Shown in pieces: positions 1 through 8,689 of a stretch of 50,815 bases of DNA. Within the stretch, counting starts at the first letter, position 1. The number at the start of each line of letters is the position of its first letter. This stretch comes from a virus. A program made the translations under genes and the position numbers. The notes beneath the pieces were generated by a model. That model was given only the letters and a program-made list of their open reading frames with translations. It searched no databases and was not told the DNA's origin. The stretch lies in IMG/VR virus record IMGVR_UViG_3300032316_001265, positions 1 through 50,815 of that record, one strand, 5' to 3'.

Positions 1-1
1 A

Positions 2-1078
2 AGTGACTTTAATGATAGATCGCAAGCCGCGGCGCTATTAGGCGCGCTGTTTCCGACAGCCGTAGGCGGCGTTGCTGGTGCGCTTTCAAGCCGCAAAGGC
101 AAACGGCTCGCTGGCGCTGCTCGTGGCGCTGGAATCGGCGCGGCATACACAGTTGGGGCCGGCGCGGGGAATGCGCTTGGCGGTTTAGCGTCCGGCGGAA
201 ATTCATTAGCACGCCTTGGCGGCGGCGTAGGCGGCGGCGTTGGCAGTGCTTTACTTGCGGCTAATCTTTTACCGGAAATTGAAGAGGAGAAACAATCTAT
301 GGCTAATCCTTATACATTCGGCGCCAAGCTCGCCCAGTCAATGTGCTCGCCGTGTGACATGCCCAACGGCCCTACGAACAAGAAGCACATGACGGGCGCC
401 AGTCCCGCTGTCCTAGAAGCAGACGAAAAGTCTGAAGAGCTGGGCCGGCCCGAAAGCGAAGAAACAGAGCACAGCGAAAAGGCGATTGATATTCCGGGCA
501 AGGCTGCCGCATTTGGCGCGAAGCTTGCGGCAAATTACGGCGGTGTGTTGCAGCATCCCAATCAATTTGATTCCGCAAACAAAGATCTGCAATTAGTTAA
601 TCCCGCTACGGGTTTTTCGCAAGATGACAAGATGACGTTCCCGTATGACGGTCCCACGCCTGTGAGCGTTGCAAAAAGCGTCTTGGGTTTCCTAAATAAG
701 CAACGGTTAGCCGCGGGCAACGCAATCGGCGAAACAGTCGGCTCGTTAGCCGGCGCACCTGTGTCAGCGTGGACGGGCCCGAGTTCTCCCAAGCCGCCCC
801 GTTCGTTAAATGACATTATTGCCGGGCAGGTTTCGGAGCATTCGCCGCCGCCCAGCGAACTCGTGGCGCGCATGAACGTCGACGGCAGCAATAAGTTAAA
901 TCCCGCGCCTGCTCCCAAAGAAGGCCCGGGCATGATGTCGCAAATCCTGGGTTCGCCGTATACGCCCTATGTCGCTGGTGGTCTGGGCGCGACTGGGCTG
1001 GCGGCGCTTGCGTATCACCTTATGAATCAGAAGCCTAAGAAGAAGCGCGAAGAAGATCGCGGAGAAGATAAGGAATAA
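2..1078 (+). CDS. Glycine-rich membrane or virion protein, 5' partial
   Basis: The frame is open from the window's left edge to a TAA at 1076-1078, so this is probably the 3' part of a larger gene. The part before 299 encodes glycine-zipper segments of alternating Gly, Ala, Leu and Val. An internal ATG at 299 has a good ribosome-binding site (GAGGAG about 8 nt upstream), so a separate 259-residue protein could start there, but no stop separates the two parts. The peptide FGAKLA occurs twice (317 and 512 onward). A hydrophobic segment near the C-terminus is followed by a Lys/Glu-rich charged tail. No family recognised. The composition resembles membrane-interacting virion proteins; function is not inferred further. 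Confidence 0.7.
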   Translation, partial: SDFNDRSQAAALLGALFPTAVGGVAGALSSRKGKRLAGAARGAGIGAAYTVGAGAGNALGGLASGGNSLARLGGGVGGGVGSALLAANLLPEIEEEKQSMANPYTFGAKLAQSMCSPCDMPNGPTNKKHMTGASPAVLEADEKSEELGRPESEETEHSEKAIDIPGKAAAFGAKLAANYGGVLQHPNQFDSANKDLQLVNPATGFSQDDKMTFPYDGPTPVSVAKSVLGFLNKQRLAAGNAIGETVGSLAGAPVSAWTGPSSPKPPRSLNDIIAGQVSEHSPPPSELVARMNVDGSNKLNPAPAPKEGPGMMSQILGSPYTPYVAGGLGATGLAALAYHLMNQKPKKKREEDRGEDKE

Positions 1079-1086
1079 ACGGACAC

Positions 1087-2409
1087 ATGAGCGGCAGTAT
1101 TCCCCCGCTCTCTGTCGACCAGGCTAGCCAGATTGCTAAAAACACGCCGGGGCTAGCTGCTAATACAGAGCCGGGATTTGCAAACACGTACGGCCCCGGC
1201 ACGCATCTTCCTGGTGGCCTGCTCGAGAGCGCTATTCCCGCAGCTGGAATTGGCGCGCTTGGGTTGTTGCTGTTTTATCGCCGGCATCTGCAAGACCAGC
1301 AGGCAAAACAAAAGAACCAAAACAAACAAGCAAACAATAAACAGGCAAGCCTCGCGGATCTTCAAACGCAGCTACCTGGAATTCACGCTAAAGACATGCT
1401 TTTAGGCGGCGCATTGGGTGGCGGCGCTGGGCTGCTGTATGACTTAGCCAAAGGCGCGCCCGAAGGTAAGCGCCTCTCGAAAGCCTTGAAGCGCGTCTTA
1501 GGCGGAGCCGCAATTGGGGCGGTCGGGGCGAATGTCCTAGGCGATCGCTTTCGGCGTTATCACAGTAACGTCATGATTCCTGCTGGCTATGACGCAGGAC
1601 AAAAAGCTCGGCAATTAGTGCCAAAGTCCATGCAGCAATTTGTAGACGCCGCTATTAAAGACAAGCCTGCGTTTGATCCTAAAGATCTGGCGGAGTTTCA
1701 GGCCAAGTATCCGCACAAGGATATTGCCGATACTGTGTTGGGCGCCCGTCGAGAATTAAATCGGGTTGCGCAGGGCGTGCACTCAAAGAACCCAATTACA
1801 GACTATTGGCAGAAAAATACCAACGGCAAGAACGCGCCCTATTACTCAGTGAACGAGCAGAATCCAAACTATGGCACTAACGTCGCGCAGCTGTTTGGTC
1901 CGCAGAACAGCGAAAATCTGCAAACGCTGCTTAAAAATCCAGACGAGATTATTGCCACTGAAAATCAGAACACAGACCCAAAATATACCGGTGCGTGGCA
2001 AACCAGCGGGCTCTTCGGCGCTGATACTTTATTGGGCGGCCAGCAGGTCATAGCCACTCGTGACGGAAAGAACATCGTCGGGCGCGTATTAGACCGCTAC
2101 GACATGACGCCAAGCAAAGCTGAACTTCAGGAAGCGAGCAAAGCCGTCACGGGCCTGCAGATTTTAAATCCGTGGTGGTGGGCCAAACAGCGTGAAAAAG
2201 CGCCTGGCGACTACAACAAAGCTGATACTACCAATGCGGGTTTTATGGCGAATCTGCTCTCCCGATTAGCCTGGGACAAAGTGCTCACCGAAGAGCATCC
2301 GTGGGTCAGCCAGAACTTTAAGATCACACCGGGCCAAGAAGCCAGTTGGTTTCCGTGGCGCAAAGCCGAGGGCCCCGAGTTACAATTAAACACAGAGGCG
2401 GGGAAGTAA
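1087..2409 (+). CDS. Glycine-zipper membrane protein, unknown function
   Basis: This 440-residue protein begins 8 nt after the preceding stop. A hydrophobic segment lies near residues 47-64, followed by a Lys/Gln/Asn-rich stretch. A second glycine-zipper region (residues about 98-150, with LGGALGGGAGLL and GGAAIGAVGANVLG) could insert in or cross a membrane. The rest is soluble-looking and rich in Asn, Gln and Trp. No enzyme motif is visible. Its composition and its place next to another glycine-zipper gene suggest a virion-associated or DNA-injection-type protein, which is inference only. The coding region is certain from its length and close spacing. Confidence 0.8.
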   Translation: MSGSIPPLSVDQASQIAKNTPGLAANTEPGFANTYGPGTHLPGGLLESAIPAAGIGALGLLLFYRRHLQDQQAKQKNQNKQANNKQASLADLQTQLPGIHAKDMLLGGALGGGAGLLYDLAKGAPEGKRLSKALKRVLGGAAIGAVGANVLGDRFRRYHSNVMIPAGYDAGQKARQLVPKSMQQFVDAAIKDKPAFDPKDLAEFQAKYPHKDIADTVLGARRELNRVAQGVHSKNPITDYWQKNTNGKNAPYYSVNEQNPNYGTNVAQLFGPQNSENLQTLLKNPDEIIATENQNTDPKYTGAWQTSGLFGADTLLGGQQVIATRDGKNIVGRVLDRYDMTPSKAELQEASKAVTGLQILNPWWWAKQREKAPGDYNKADTTNAGFMANLLSRLAWDKVLTEEHPWVSQNFKITPGQEASWFPWRKAEGPELQLNTEAGK

Positions 2410-2448
2410 AAATGCGTTTATTGCGCTAACTCTTTTTAGGAGGCGATT

Positions 2449-3321
2449 ATGATGCGCCTGACCAAAATACTATTTCTAGCCGTTTTTCTATTCCTAATTT
2501 TTACCAACACAGTTTCAGCCGGAACTCGAGATCCCGACACTTCCGACAGCAAGTACGTTGAATTTGGCCGGCAGTTTCCCAATGTGATTAAATTGCGGGC
2601 GATTCGTCACCGCCGTGGCGAGCAAACAGACGAACCCGTTTATCAATATGGCTCCGCTGTAGTCATTCGACCGCACTGGGCGCTTACGGCGGCCCACGTG
2701 CTGATTAACACGACGCAGCCCGCAGCAATTAAAGACGGGAATGCGCACCCGATCACGCTAATCGTTTGCCACGCAGATTTTAAAGAAGACACGCTCGGGT
2801 ACTACGACTTGGCGATTTGTTATTCGCCGCGGGCATTTGATTTGAAGTTTTACCCGCCTCTGTATCGCGGCACTGACGAGGTCGGCAAGGCTGCGACTAT
2901 TGCGGGCTACGGTCTGCACGGAACTTTTCACACAGGCGCTACGCAGGTCGACGAGATGCGCCGGGCTGGGCACAACAAGATCGATAGCGTCGATATGGGA
3001 TGTTTAATCTGCACACCCAGCCGAGCCGGGAAATTTCCGCTAGAGTTTATGATTGCGCCGGGTGACTCTGGTGGCGGCCTATTTATCGGCAATGAATTAG
3101 CGGGTATTAACTCTTATCTGTCGGCTAGCGATAAAAAGCCCGACGGCACATATACAGACGACGCCGCCCACACGCGTATCAGTTTGTATGCCAATTGGAT
3201 AGAATCGCAAATTAAGCATCACGAGTTTGCGTTACAAGCTCGCGCGACACTCGGCCCAGAACTTGGCCCAGAACTTGGTCCAGAGATTGGCCCAGAACTT
3301 AGCCCAGCCACTGCGGAATAA
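2449..3321 (+). CDS. Secreted trypsin-like serine protease (S1 fold)
   Basis: A 290-residue protein with a classical N-terminal signal peptide (MMRLTK, hydrophobic core, VSAG near residue 25). The chymotrypsin-type triad is complete: His83 in WALTAAHV, Asp120 in YYDLAI and Ser207 in APGDSGGG. Two Cys near residues 185-188 could be structural. The C-terminus carries five tandem L-G-P-E units. The start is set by AGGAGG at 2438-2443, 5 nt before ATG 2449. In the host it would be exported, so a role in the envelope or after lysis is likely; the substrate is unknown. A small membrane protein follows 5 nt later. Family assignment is firm, biological role is not. Confidence 0.93.
   Translation: MMRLTKILFLAVFLFLIFTNTVSAGTRDPDTSDSKYVEFGRQFPNVIKLRAIRHRRGEQTDEPVYQYGSAVVIRPHWALTAAHVLINTTQPAAIKDGNAHPITLIVCHADFKEDTLGYYDLAICYSPRAFDLKFYPPLYRGTDEVGKAATIAGYGLHGTFHTGATQVDEMRRAGHNKIDSVDMGCLICTPSRAGKFPLEFMIAPGDSGGGLFIGNELAGINSYLSASDKKPDGTYTDDAAHTRISLYANWIESQIKHHEFALQARATLGPELGPELGPEIGPELSPATAE
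3250..3309 (+). repeat. Five tandem 12-nt units encoding L-G-P-E
   Basis: Five in-frame 12-nt units (type CTTGGCCCAGAA, slightly diverged) form the C-terminal tail of the serine protease. The in-frame unit length means that gain or loss of copies would keep the reading frame. The last unit is degenerate (LSPA). Confidence 0.9.
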
Positions 3322-3326
3322 CTATT

Positions 3327-3572
3327 ATGGAAAGCCTGGCGTTTTTGGTGGCGGGATTGTTTTTGCTTTTTACGGTGTCCGGCCCGGCGGCGGTACTTTT
3401 AGCGTTAAACGGCTTCTGGCCGGGCGCTGTGCTGTGCGGTTTATTAGCGTGCAGCACTGGCTTGCACTGGTTCTGGAACGTGCAGTCAAGCGTGCGCTAT
3501 GTGGGCTTAATTTCGGCGCTGCTCGGGATTGCGTCTGCGGGCGTTATTCTTAGTCGGGCGCTCGGGCGGTAA
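3327..3572 (+). CDS. Small three-segment membrane protein
   Basis: An 81-residue, highly hydrophobic protein with roughly three membrane segments (about residues 3-28, 30-46 and 57-76). It starts 5 nt after the protease stop, so translation is probably coupled. No family recognised. A role with the secreted protease (membrane partner, holin-like) is possible but nothing in the sequence proves it. Confidence 0.75.
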   Translation: MESLAFLVAGLFLLFTVSGPAAVLLALNGFWPGAVLCGLLACSTGLHWFWNVQSSVRYVGLISALLGIASAGVILSRALGR

Positions 3573-3575
3573 AAT
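3547..3575 (+). promoter_or_regulatory. Weak sigma70-like promoter candidate before the helicase
   Basis: TTCTTA (3547-3552), a 17-nt spacer and TAAAAT (3570-3575) lie about 30 nt before the helicase start. The -10 box matches TAAAAT seen at other gene-group starts in the window. The -35 is poor and the site overlaps the end of the upstream gene. Confidence 0.3.
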
Positions 3576-3605
3576 AAATACGCCGCCGCCCCAAAAGACT
3601 CCGCC

Positions 3606-3632
3606 ATGCCAGACATGCCAGACATGCCAGAC
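3606..3632 (+). repeat. Triplicated 9-nt unit ATGCCAGAC at the helicase start
   Basis: Three perfect copies of ATGCCAGAC encode Met-Pro-Asp three times. Each copy supplies an in-frame start codon, so changes in copy number would move the start without breaking the gene. No strong ribosome-binding site singles out one ATG. Confidence 0.85.
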
Positions 3633-6146
3633 ACTAATTCCAATTTCCAGCCGGACTACACCCCAGAACAGCTGGAAAGCCTGGGCGTGTACGATTCTTT
3701 ATATCGCGGCCAGGGGCCCAGATTAGCCAGCCTAGGCGAGTGGAAACCAGAATGGATATCTGAGCATGATCCAAAAGGCTGGGCGCAATGGTATAAAAGG
3801 TACTCATCTGGGCGCAGAATTCCAGACGAAGACAACCGGCAGATTAAACGCTGGCTGAGCTTCAAGGCGCGCCATGGCGGTCCGTTCAGCAAGAACCCCA
3901 CGCCCCGTAGAGGCTGGGCGCTGCGAAATTGGGGTATCGAGCCGTCTAAATTAGTGGCGGCAGAAAACCAAGATAAAGTCAAAGAAATGCTGGACGCCTA
4001 CAAGACACGCAAGATGCAGAAATACGTGCAAGAGCGCGTCCAGCAAGAAAAAACTGCGCAGGCACAGCTAGGGGATGTTTTTCCGGTTTCCTGTCACGAA
4101 CGCACAGCCGAAGCGGAACCGGGCCAGGCTGCGCGGGTTGTGCCTGCGCTTTTTAAAGAAGCCGATCTCAAGCCCGAAGTGAATCTCCAGCCGCATCAAG
4201 AGCGTATTCAAGAGACAGTCACTGAAGACAGTCCGCGCGTACTGGTCTATCACGGCTTAGGATCTGGCAAATCTCTGTCTGCCATTGCCGCTGCCGAGGC
4301 CGCTAAAAAGAAATATCAAGAAGACTACGGCATTGTGGCCCCGGCGAGTCTGCGGCAGAACTTCCAGAAAGAAGTCGAGAAATTCACGCAGAACTCCAAG
4401 CCCGAGATTCTTTCGTATACGGGCTTAGGCCTGGGCAAGAAGTTCACGAAGGTGCCTGAAACGCTAATCATGGACGAGGCGCACAGACTCCGGAATCCCG
4501 GCGGATCTGCGGCTCAAGCTGCCGCCGACGTCGCGAATCAAGCTAAGCGCGTGCTGCTTCTGACCGGCAGCCCGATTACGAATTCTCCGAGCGATCTGGC
4601 GAACTTGATCTCCATCGTAGCCAGGAAGAATATCTCGCCGCAGGAATTTGAAAAGAAATACGTTGGCTACAAAAAAGTCTATCCCGGGTTATTTAATTAC
4701 TTCGCTGGCATTAAGCCCGGCGACAAGGCTGTGATTAAAAACGAATCTGAGCTGAAAGAGCTGCTCAAGGGCCGCGTGGATTATCAGCCCAGCAAGACTC
4801 CCGAAGGCGTGAACGTCAACGAAGAAAAAATCACAGTTCCGCTTACGAGCGCGCAAAGCAAAATTCAGCAAGCTTTACGCACCAAGATTCCGCCCGGATT
4901 TCTATGGAAGCTCGATCAAGAGTTTCCGCTCAGCAAAGACGAGTTGGCTAAATTAAATAGCTTCTTAACTGGCCTGCGGCAAAACTCTGTGAGCACGCGG
5001 CCGTTTCGTGTCGACAACGACGCCTTTAAATCTTTTCAGCAGTCTGGGAAACTTCAGGAAGCCTATAAACGGCTGGATGAGCTTTTAAAATCAGATCCGC
5101 GCAAGAAGGCCATTATTTACTCGAATCATATTGGCGCTGGAATTGAGCCTTACGCTGCCGCTCTGGCTAAATACAACGTTCCGCACGGGATCTTTCACGG
5201 CGGCGTGCCTACCAAACAGCGCCAGAAATCGCTGGCTGACTACAACGCCGGAAAACTACGCGCGCTCTTGATTGGCCCGGCTGGCGCTGAAGGCTTGTCG
5301 ACCAAGGGGACAAACTTAATCCAGCTTCTAGATCCGCATTGGCACGAGAGCAGGACTCAACAAGCTCGTGGCCGTGGTTTGAGATTCGACAGCCACGACG
5401 ATCTGCCCGAAGAGCTCAAGAACGTCCACGTGCAGAGATTTATCTCTAAATCGGAAGAGCCCAGCTTTTTAGGCAAACTCATGGGCTATCGGCGCGAACG
5501 TACGGGAGATGAAATCTTGGAACGCCTATCCAACGAAAAAGAAAAGTTAAATGAGCGGTTCCGGGAACTCCTGCGAGAGCTGGGCACGCAAAATGCGCAA
5601 AAAACAGCGGCGCATGCGTTTGGCGAAAAGTTGGCTAGTTCAAACGCGTACGCCGATTACGAAGCCCAAATGGCAAAACAGCACGGCTCTCCGGCGCACA
5701 GTTTATGGCTCGCTCTTACTGGGCAATACGAAGACGACGCAGAAGCCGGCACGCACGACTTTAACGACGTGAACGCACAGGCGGCACTCATCGCAAAACA
5801 TAAAGCTATGATAGCGGCGCATGCGTTTGGCGAAAAGCAAGCCAGCTTTCGTTGGTACAAGCGGTTCCCCGTCAATGAAAACCTGGCATTAAATCTGTCA
5901 TTTGGCGGGCCCAGTCTCACCGTGCGTAAGATCATTCCGGGCACAAGTATGACGTTCGGCAATCGGGCGCCTCGGCTTTATGTCGGCACGCCAATTCCAG
6001 GCGTGGCGTATCAACAATATCTCAGTCCCAAGAAGCACAAGATTAAAGCCGAGAAGGAATTTAAAGACAACCCAGAAGATCAACGCTCGACCTGGGAGAA
6101 GATAAAAGACTTCCTTTTTGGCTCTGACTATAAAGACGCAGACTAA
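3606..6146 (+). CDS. SNF2/DEAH-like superfamily 2 helicase with DUF4236-like C-terminal domain
   Basis: 846 residues. The N-terminal 50-115 region is rich in Trp, Arg and Lys (WYKRYSSGRR, then NPTPRRGWALRNW) and may bind nucleic acid. The helicase core has Walker A GLGSGKS (217-223), DEAH (290-293), TGS (320-322) and a motif V/VI region with GAEGLSTK and QQARGRGLR. This order and the Gln-Ala-Arg-Gly-Arg motif fit SNF2-like ATP-dependent translocases. The tail after about residue 660 is unusual: FGEKLA (672-677), a linker, FGEKQA (741-746), then a segment (about 748-805) resembling DUF4236. Three tandem ATG codons at the 5' end make the exact start uncertain. It probably remodels DNA or transcription complexes during infection. 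Confidence 0.9.
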   Translation: MPDMPDMPDTNSNFQPDYTPEQLESLGVYDSLYRGQGPRLASLGEWKPEWISEHDPKGWAQWYKRYSSGRRIPDEDNRQIKRWLSFKARHGGPFSKNPTPRRGWALRNWGIEPSKLVAAENQDKVKEMLDAYKTRKMQKYVQERVQQEKTAQAQLGDVFPVSCHERTAEAEPGQAARVVPALFKEADLKPEVNLQPHQERIQETVTEDSPRVLVYHGLGSGKSLSAIAAAEAAKKKYQEDYGIVAPASLRQNFQKEVEKFTQNSKPEILSYTGLGLGKKFTKVPETLIMDEAHRLRNPGGSAAQAAADVANQAKRVLLLTGSPITNSPSDLANLISIVARKNISPQEFEKKYVGYKKVYPGLFNYFAGIKPGDKAVIKNESELKELLKGRVDYQPSKTPEGVNVNEEKITVPLTSAQSKIQQALRTKIPPGFLWKLDQEFPLSKDELAKLNSFLTGLRQNSVSTRPFRVDNDAFKSFQQSGKLQEAYKRLDELLKSDPRKKAIIYSNHIGAGIEPYAAALAKYNVPHGIFHGGVPTKQRQKSLADYNAGKLRALLIGPAGAEGLSTKGTNLIQLLDPHWHESRTQQARGRGLRFDSHDDLPEELKNVHVQRFISKSEEPSFLGKLMGYRRERTGDEILERLSNEKEKLNERFRELLRELGTQNAQKTAAHAFGEKLASSNAYADYEAQMAKQHGSPAHSLWLALTGQYEDDAEAGTHDFNDVNAQAALIAKHKAMIAAHAFGEKQASFRWYKRFPVNENLALNLSFGGPSLTVRKIIPGTSMTFGNRAPRLYVGTPIPGVAYQQYLSPKKHKIKAEKEFKDNPEDQRSTWEKIKDFLFGSDYKDAD
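5606..5837 (+). repeat. 25-nt exact direct repeat encoding AAHAFGEK
   Basis: The 25 bases at 5606-5630 recur exactly at 5813-5837, in the same frame, in the helicase tail. Both encode Ala-Ala-His-Ala-Phe-Gly-Glu-Lys. Identity at the DNA level suggests recent duplication or recombination rather than convergence. The repeats bracket a linker and precede the DUF4236-like domain. Confidence 0.85.
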
Positions 6147-6194
6147 AGCCAAAGACTAAAAATTGCGCTCTGCGATAATATTGCGCAAACTCAG

Positions 6195-6238
6195 CCCGCG
6201 GGTACTATATTCCTAGTCCCGCGGGTTTCTTTTTTTTT
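6195..6238 (+). terminator. Rho-independent terminator
   Basis: CCCGCGGG at 6195-6202 and again at 6218-6225 (self-complementary) form an 8-bp GC stem with a 15-nt loop, followed by TTTCTTTTTTTTT (6226-6238). This is the strongest terminator in the window and separates the helicase group from the sugar genes. The next start codon is only 10 nt away, so the sugar operon's promoter must overlap it or lie upstream. Confidence 0.88.
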
Positions 6239-6248
6239 ACGTGAGCAT

Positions 6249-7499
6249 ATGAATAACAAAGCAAAAGTGTTCGTGCAGCTGGCCTCGTATCGCGATCCGC
6301 AGCTGCCCATTACCATCGCAGACATGCTTGAAAAAGCCGACAATCCCAGTCTGCTGAACTTTGGCATCTGCTGGCAATACGACGAGACTGAAGATATCAC
6401 GCAGTATGACAATCTGCCCAACTTTCGCGTCTCCAAACATCCTTATGCAGAAAGCCAAGGACTGGGCTGGGCGCGGAACATCACGAACCAGCTCTATGCC
6501 GGCGAAGGCCTGACGCTGCAACTCGACAGCCATCATAGATTTTTAAAGGGCTGGGACACGATGATGTACGAGGATTACTACGCCGCCCGGGAACTCTGCG
6601 CCAAGCCCGTGCTCAGTACTTATCTCACGCCGTTCGAGCCGCAGCAGACAACGTATGAAAAAATTCCATGTTTAATGAGCCAGTACGAGTTTAGCTCTGA
6701 CAAGCTGCTCATGAGCCGGCCGTATCACATCATGGATTATCTAACGCGCACAAAGCCTATTCGCGCACGCACAATCAGCGGGCACTTTTTATTAGCCGCG
6801 GGGAAATTCATCGAGGAAGTTCCCTACGATCCAGATATTTACTTTGGCGGCTACACCGAAGAGACCACGATGAGCGTGCGGGCGTTCACTCACGGTTGGG
6901 ATTTCTACAGTCCGTACCGGCAATACATCTGGCACGAGTACACGCGCAACGGCCGGCCAAAGCACTGGGAAGATCACGGCCGGGAATCGCAGACGAAGCA
7001 AACCAGCGGCGAGCGTGATATTTACGCCAGAAATAAGACACGGCAGATATTTGGTCAGGAAGCGCACGGTATTGAGATGGGCAAATACGGCTTGGGCACT
7101 GTCAGAACGCTGCGCGACTACGAGCTATTTGGTGGCTTTGATTTCAAAAAATGCCGGCTGCAGGACTACACGTTACAAGTCAAAGAGCCGCCGAATCCTG
7201 AGAATTGGGAAGAGCAGTTTGTTTCCCGCAAACACGATGTACTGTGCAACTGGGATCTTGAGTTCTTTAAAAAGCTAAAGTTCCAGAAACCCAAATTTTT
7301 AACGCTTGGCGTCCAGACTGAAGGCGGCGCTGAGCTCTACCGCAAAGACTTCACGCTAGAGCAGGACTCGGAGCACGTAAATCTTCTTATAAACTCGCAT
7401 CACGCGGCATTTTATACAGAGTTGCAGCCGGCTAAAATTGTGATGTACCTGTTTGACGAAGAAAAAGAGTGGAGCCCCGTCTACGAGAAAAAACTTTAA
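6249..7499 (+). CDS. Glycosyltransferase of the GlcNAc-transferase (PF11397-like) type
   Basis: 416 residues. The N-terminus (VFVQLASYRDPQLPITI) and the segment LQLDSHHRFLKGWD with D93-S-H95 match the pattern of the GlcNAc-transferase family known from protist cytoplasmic glycosylation, where an Asp-x-His/Asp binds the metal and nucleotide sugar. It is predicted to move a sugar, probably GlcNAc, from UDP to an acceptor; the acceptor is unknown. It leads a run of four sugar-related genes and its stop overlaps the next start. These genes probably decorate phage or host surface polymers. Confidence 0.82.
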   Translation: MNNKAKVFVQLASYRDPQLPITIADMLEKADNPSLLNFGICWQYDETEDITQYDNLPNFRVSKHPYAESQGLGWARNITNQLYAGEGLTLQLDSHHRFLKGWDTMMYEDYYAARELCAKPVLSTYLTPFEPQQTTYEKIPCLMSQYEFSSDKLLMSRPYHIMDYLTRTKPIRARTISGHFLLAAGKFIEEVPYDPDIYFGGYTEETTMSVRAFTHGWDFYSPYRQYIWHEYTRNGRPKHWEDHGRESQTKQTSGERDIYARNKTRQIFGQEAHGIEMGKYGLGTVRTLRDYELFGGFDFKKCRLQDYTLQVKEPPNPENWEEQFVSRKHDVLCNWDLEFFKKLKFQKPKFLTLGVQTEGGAELYRKDFTLEQDSEHVNLLINSHHAAFYTELQPAKIVMYLFDEEKEWSPVYEKKL

Positions 7500-8683
7500 T
7501 GCGCGTCGTTTTTACACTAATTGGCAATTCCCGGCGCAGCGGCTATCTAGACGGCCATTCGCTGCGCTATGGCGGCGTCGGGGGCTCGGGCACAGACACC
7601 AGCACGCTCCTGGTCGCTGAGTATTTAGCCGCGCAGGGCCACGAGGTTGTAGTGGCGCTCGATAGGCTGGAGCCGCATTTAGAAAAACAGCACGCAGAAC
7701 TCGGCCGGCATTTTGACTCCGGCAGAATTGTAAACGGAGTGCAGTACTGCGATCTTGATTTCGCCAACGTCGAGAACAAAACATTTGACGTCTTGATTAA
7801 TAGTCTGTGGCTGCACAATTACGACGAATTGCCGATCACAGTCACGCGGGCGGTGATTTACTGGTGCCACATGCAGTGGATCTACGGCATTGATGAAGTG
7901 GCGGCGTTTGCCAAAAAACATAATCTTGCGCTGGGTTTTGTGCATATTTCTAATTGGGAAAAAAGCATGAACGCGCCGTGCGTAGCTCGAGCTGCGGCTA
8001 TCACGCCCACGCAGACGGCGCTTATTCCCAATCCGGAGCCGGACGACGTAATTCAGCAAGTCTTGGCTGAGAACATTCCGCGCAAACCGCACAAATTTGT
8101 CTTTCACGCCGCGTGGCCGAGAGGCGGCGATGTAGCCATTGCGGCAATTCGTCAGTTGCCGTGGCCCGACAAAGAGCTCCACGCATTTGATTATTTAATG
8201 GTGATTCACGCGCACGAAGATGCGTTTTTTCATATGCATAACGGCGTGGACAAATTCACGCTGTACAGGCACTTAGCCGAAGCCGAGTACTTCGTCTATC
8301 CGCTATACACGCCGTATCAAGACGTGCACAAAGACACGTTTTCTTGTGTAGTAGCCGACGCCATTGCGCTGGGCTGCACGCCAATCACTTATCCGCTGGG
8401 CGCTCTGCCGGAAAACTTCGACGGCTACTGCCACTGGCTGCCGTTTCCAGCCGGCATTGATTCAGCAGAGCTGCAGGCACAGGCGCTCACTAAAGATATT
8501 GTCGGCGATTTTAAAAGCCCGGCCGTCGTGCAAAATATCGTCAACGCCATTATGCATCTCGAGCAGCAGCCGGCGCTCAAAGACAAAGTAAAACAAACAG
8601 GCGCGCAGTTTATTCTCGATAGGCTTAATACTGCCGCGGTTGGCAAGCAGTGGATGGATTTTATTGACAAACTTACAGCGTAA
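7499..8683 (+). CDS. Glycosyltransferase, GT-B fold, GT4-like
   Basis: 394 residues from ATG 7499, which overlaps the previous stop (TAATG); an earlier in-frame ATG at 7469 would lie inside the upstream gene and is less likely. The N-terminus has a glycine-rich loop (GGVGGSGTDTS) followed by AEYLAAQGHEVVV, typical of the N-terminal Rossmann domain of GT4 enzymes. The C-terminal half has a YPLYTPYQDVHKDTF and DAIALGCTPI pattern, resembling the donor-binding end of GT-B enzymes. Donor and acceptor are unknown. Confidence 0.82.
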   Translation: MRVVFTLIGNSRRSGYLDGHSLRYGGVGGSGTDTSTLLVAEYLAAQGHEVVVALDRLEPHLEKQHAELGRHFDSGRIVNGVQYCDLDFANVENKTFDVLINSLWLHNYDELPITVTRAVIYWCHMQWIYGIDEVAAFAKKHNLALGFVHISNWEKSMNAPCVARAAAITPTQTALIPNPEPDDVIQQVLAENIPRKPHKFVFHAAWPRGGDVAIAAIRQLPWPDKELHAFDYLMVIHAHEDAFFHMHNGVDKFTLYRHLAEAEYFVYPLYTPYQDVHKDTFSCVVADAIALGCTPITYPLGALPENFDGYCHWLPFPAGIDSAELQAQALTKDIVGDFKSPAVVQNIVNAIMHLEQQPALKDKVKQTGAQFILDRLNTAAVGKQWMDFIDKLTA

Positions 8684-8689
8684 ATTCGC

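Noticed and set aside
9-212. Minus-strand frame at the left edge
   Set aside because: Opposite to all genes and to a continuous + strand frame covering the same bases.
3227-3553. 108-residue frame overlapping the protease end and the small membrane gene
   Set aside because: A shadow frame: both overlapped genes have better start sites and features.
7469-7498. Earlier ATG start for the GT4-like gene
   Set aside because: Lies inside the upstream gene; ATG 7499 overlaps the upstream stop and starts with a typical MRVVF beginning.
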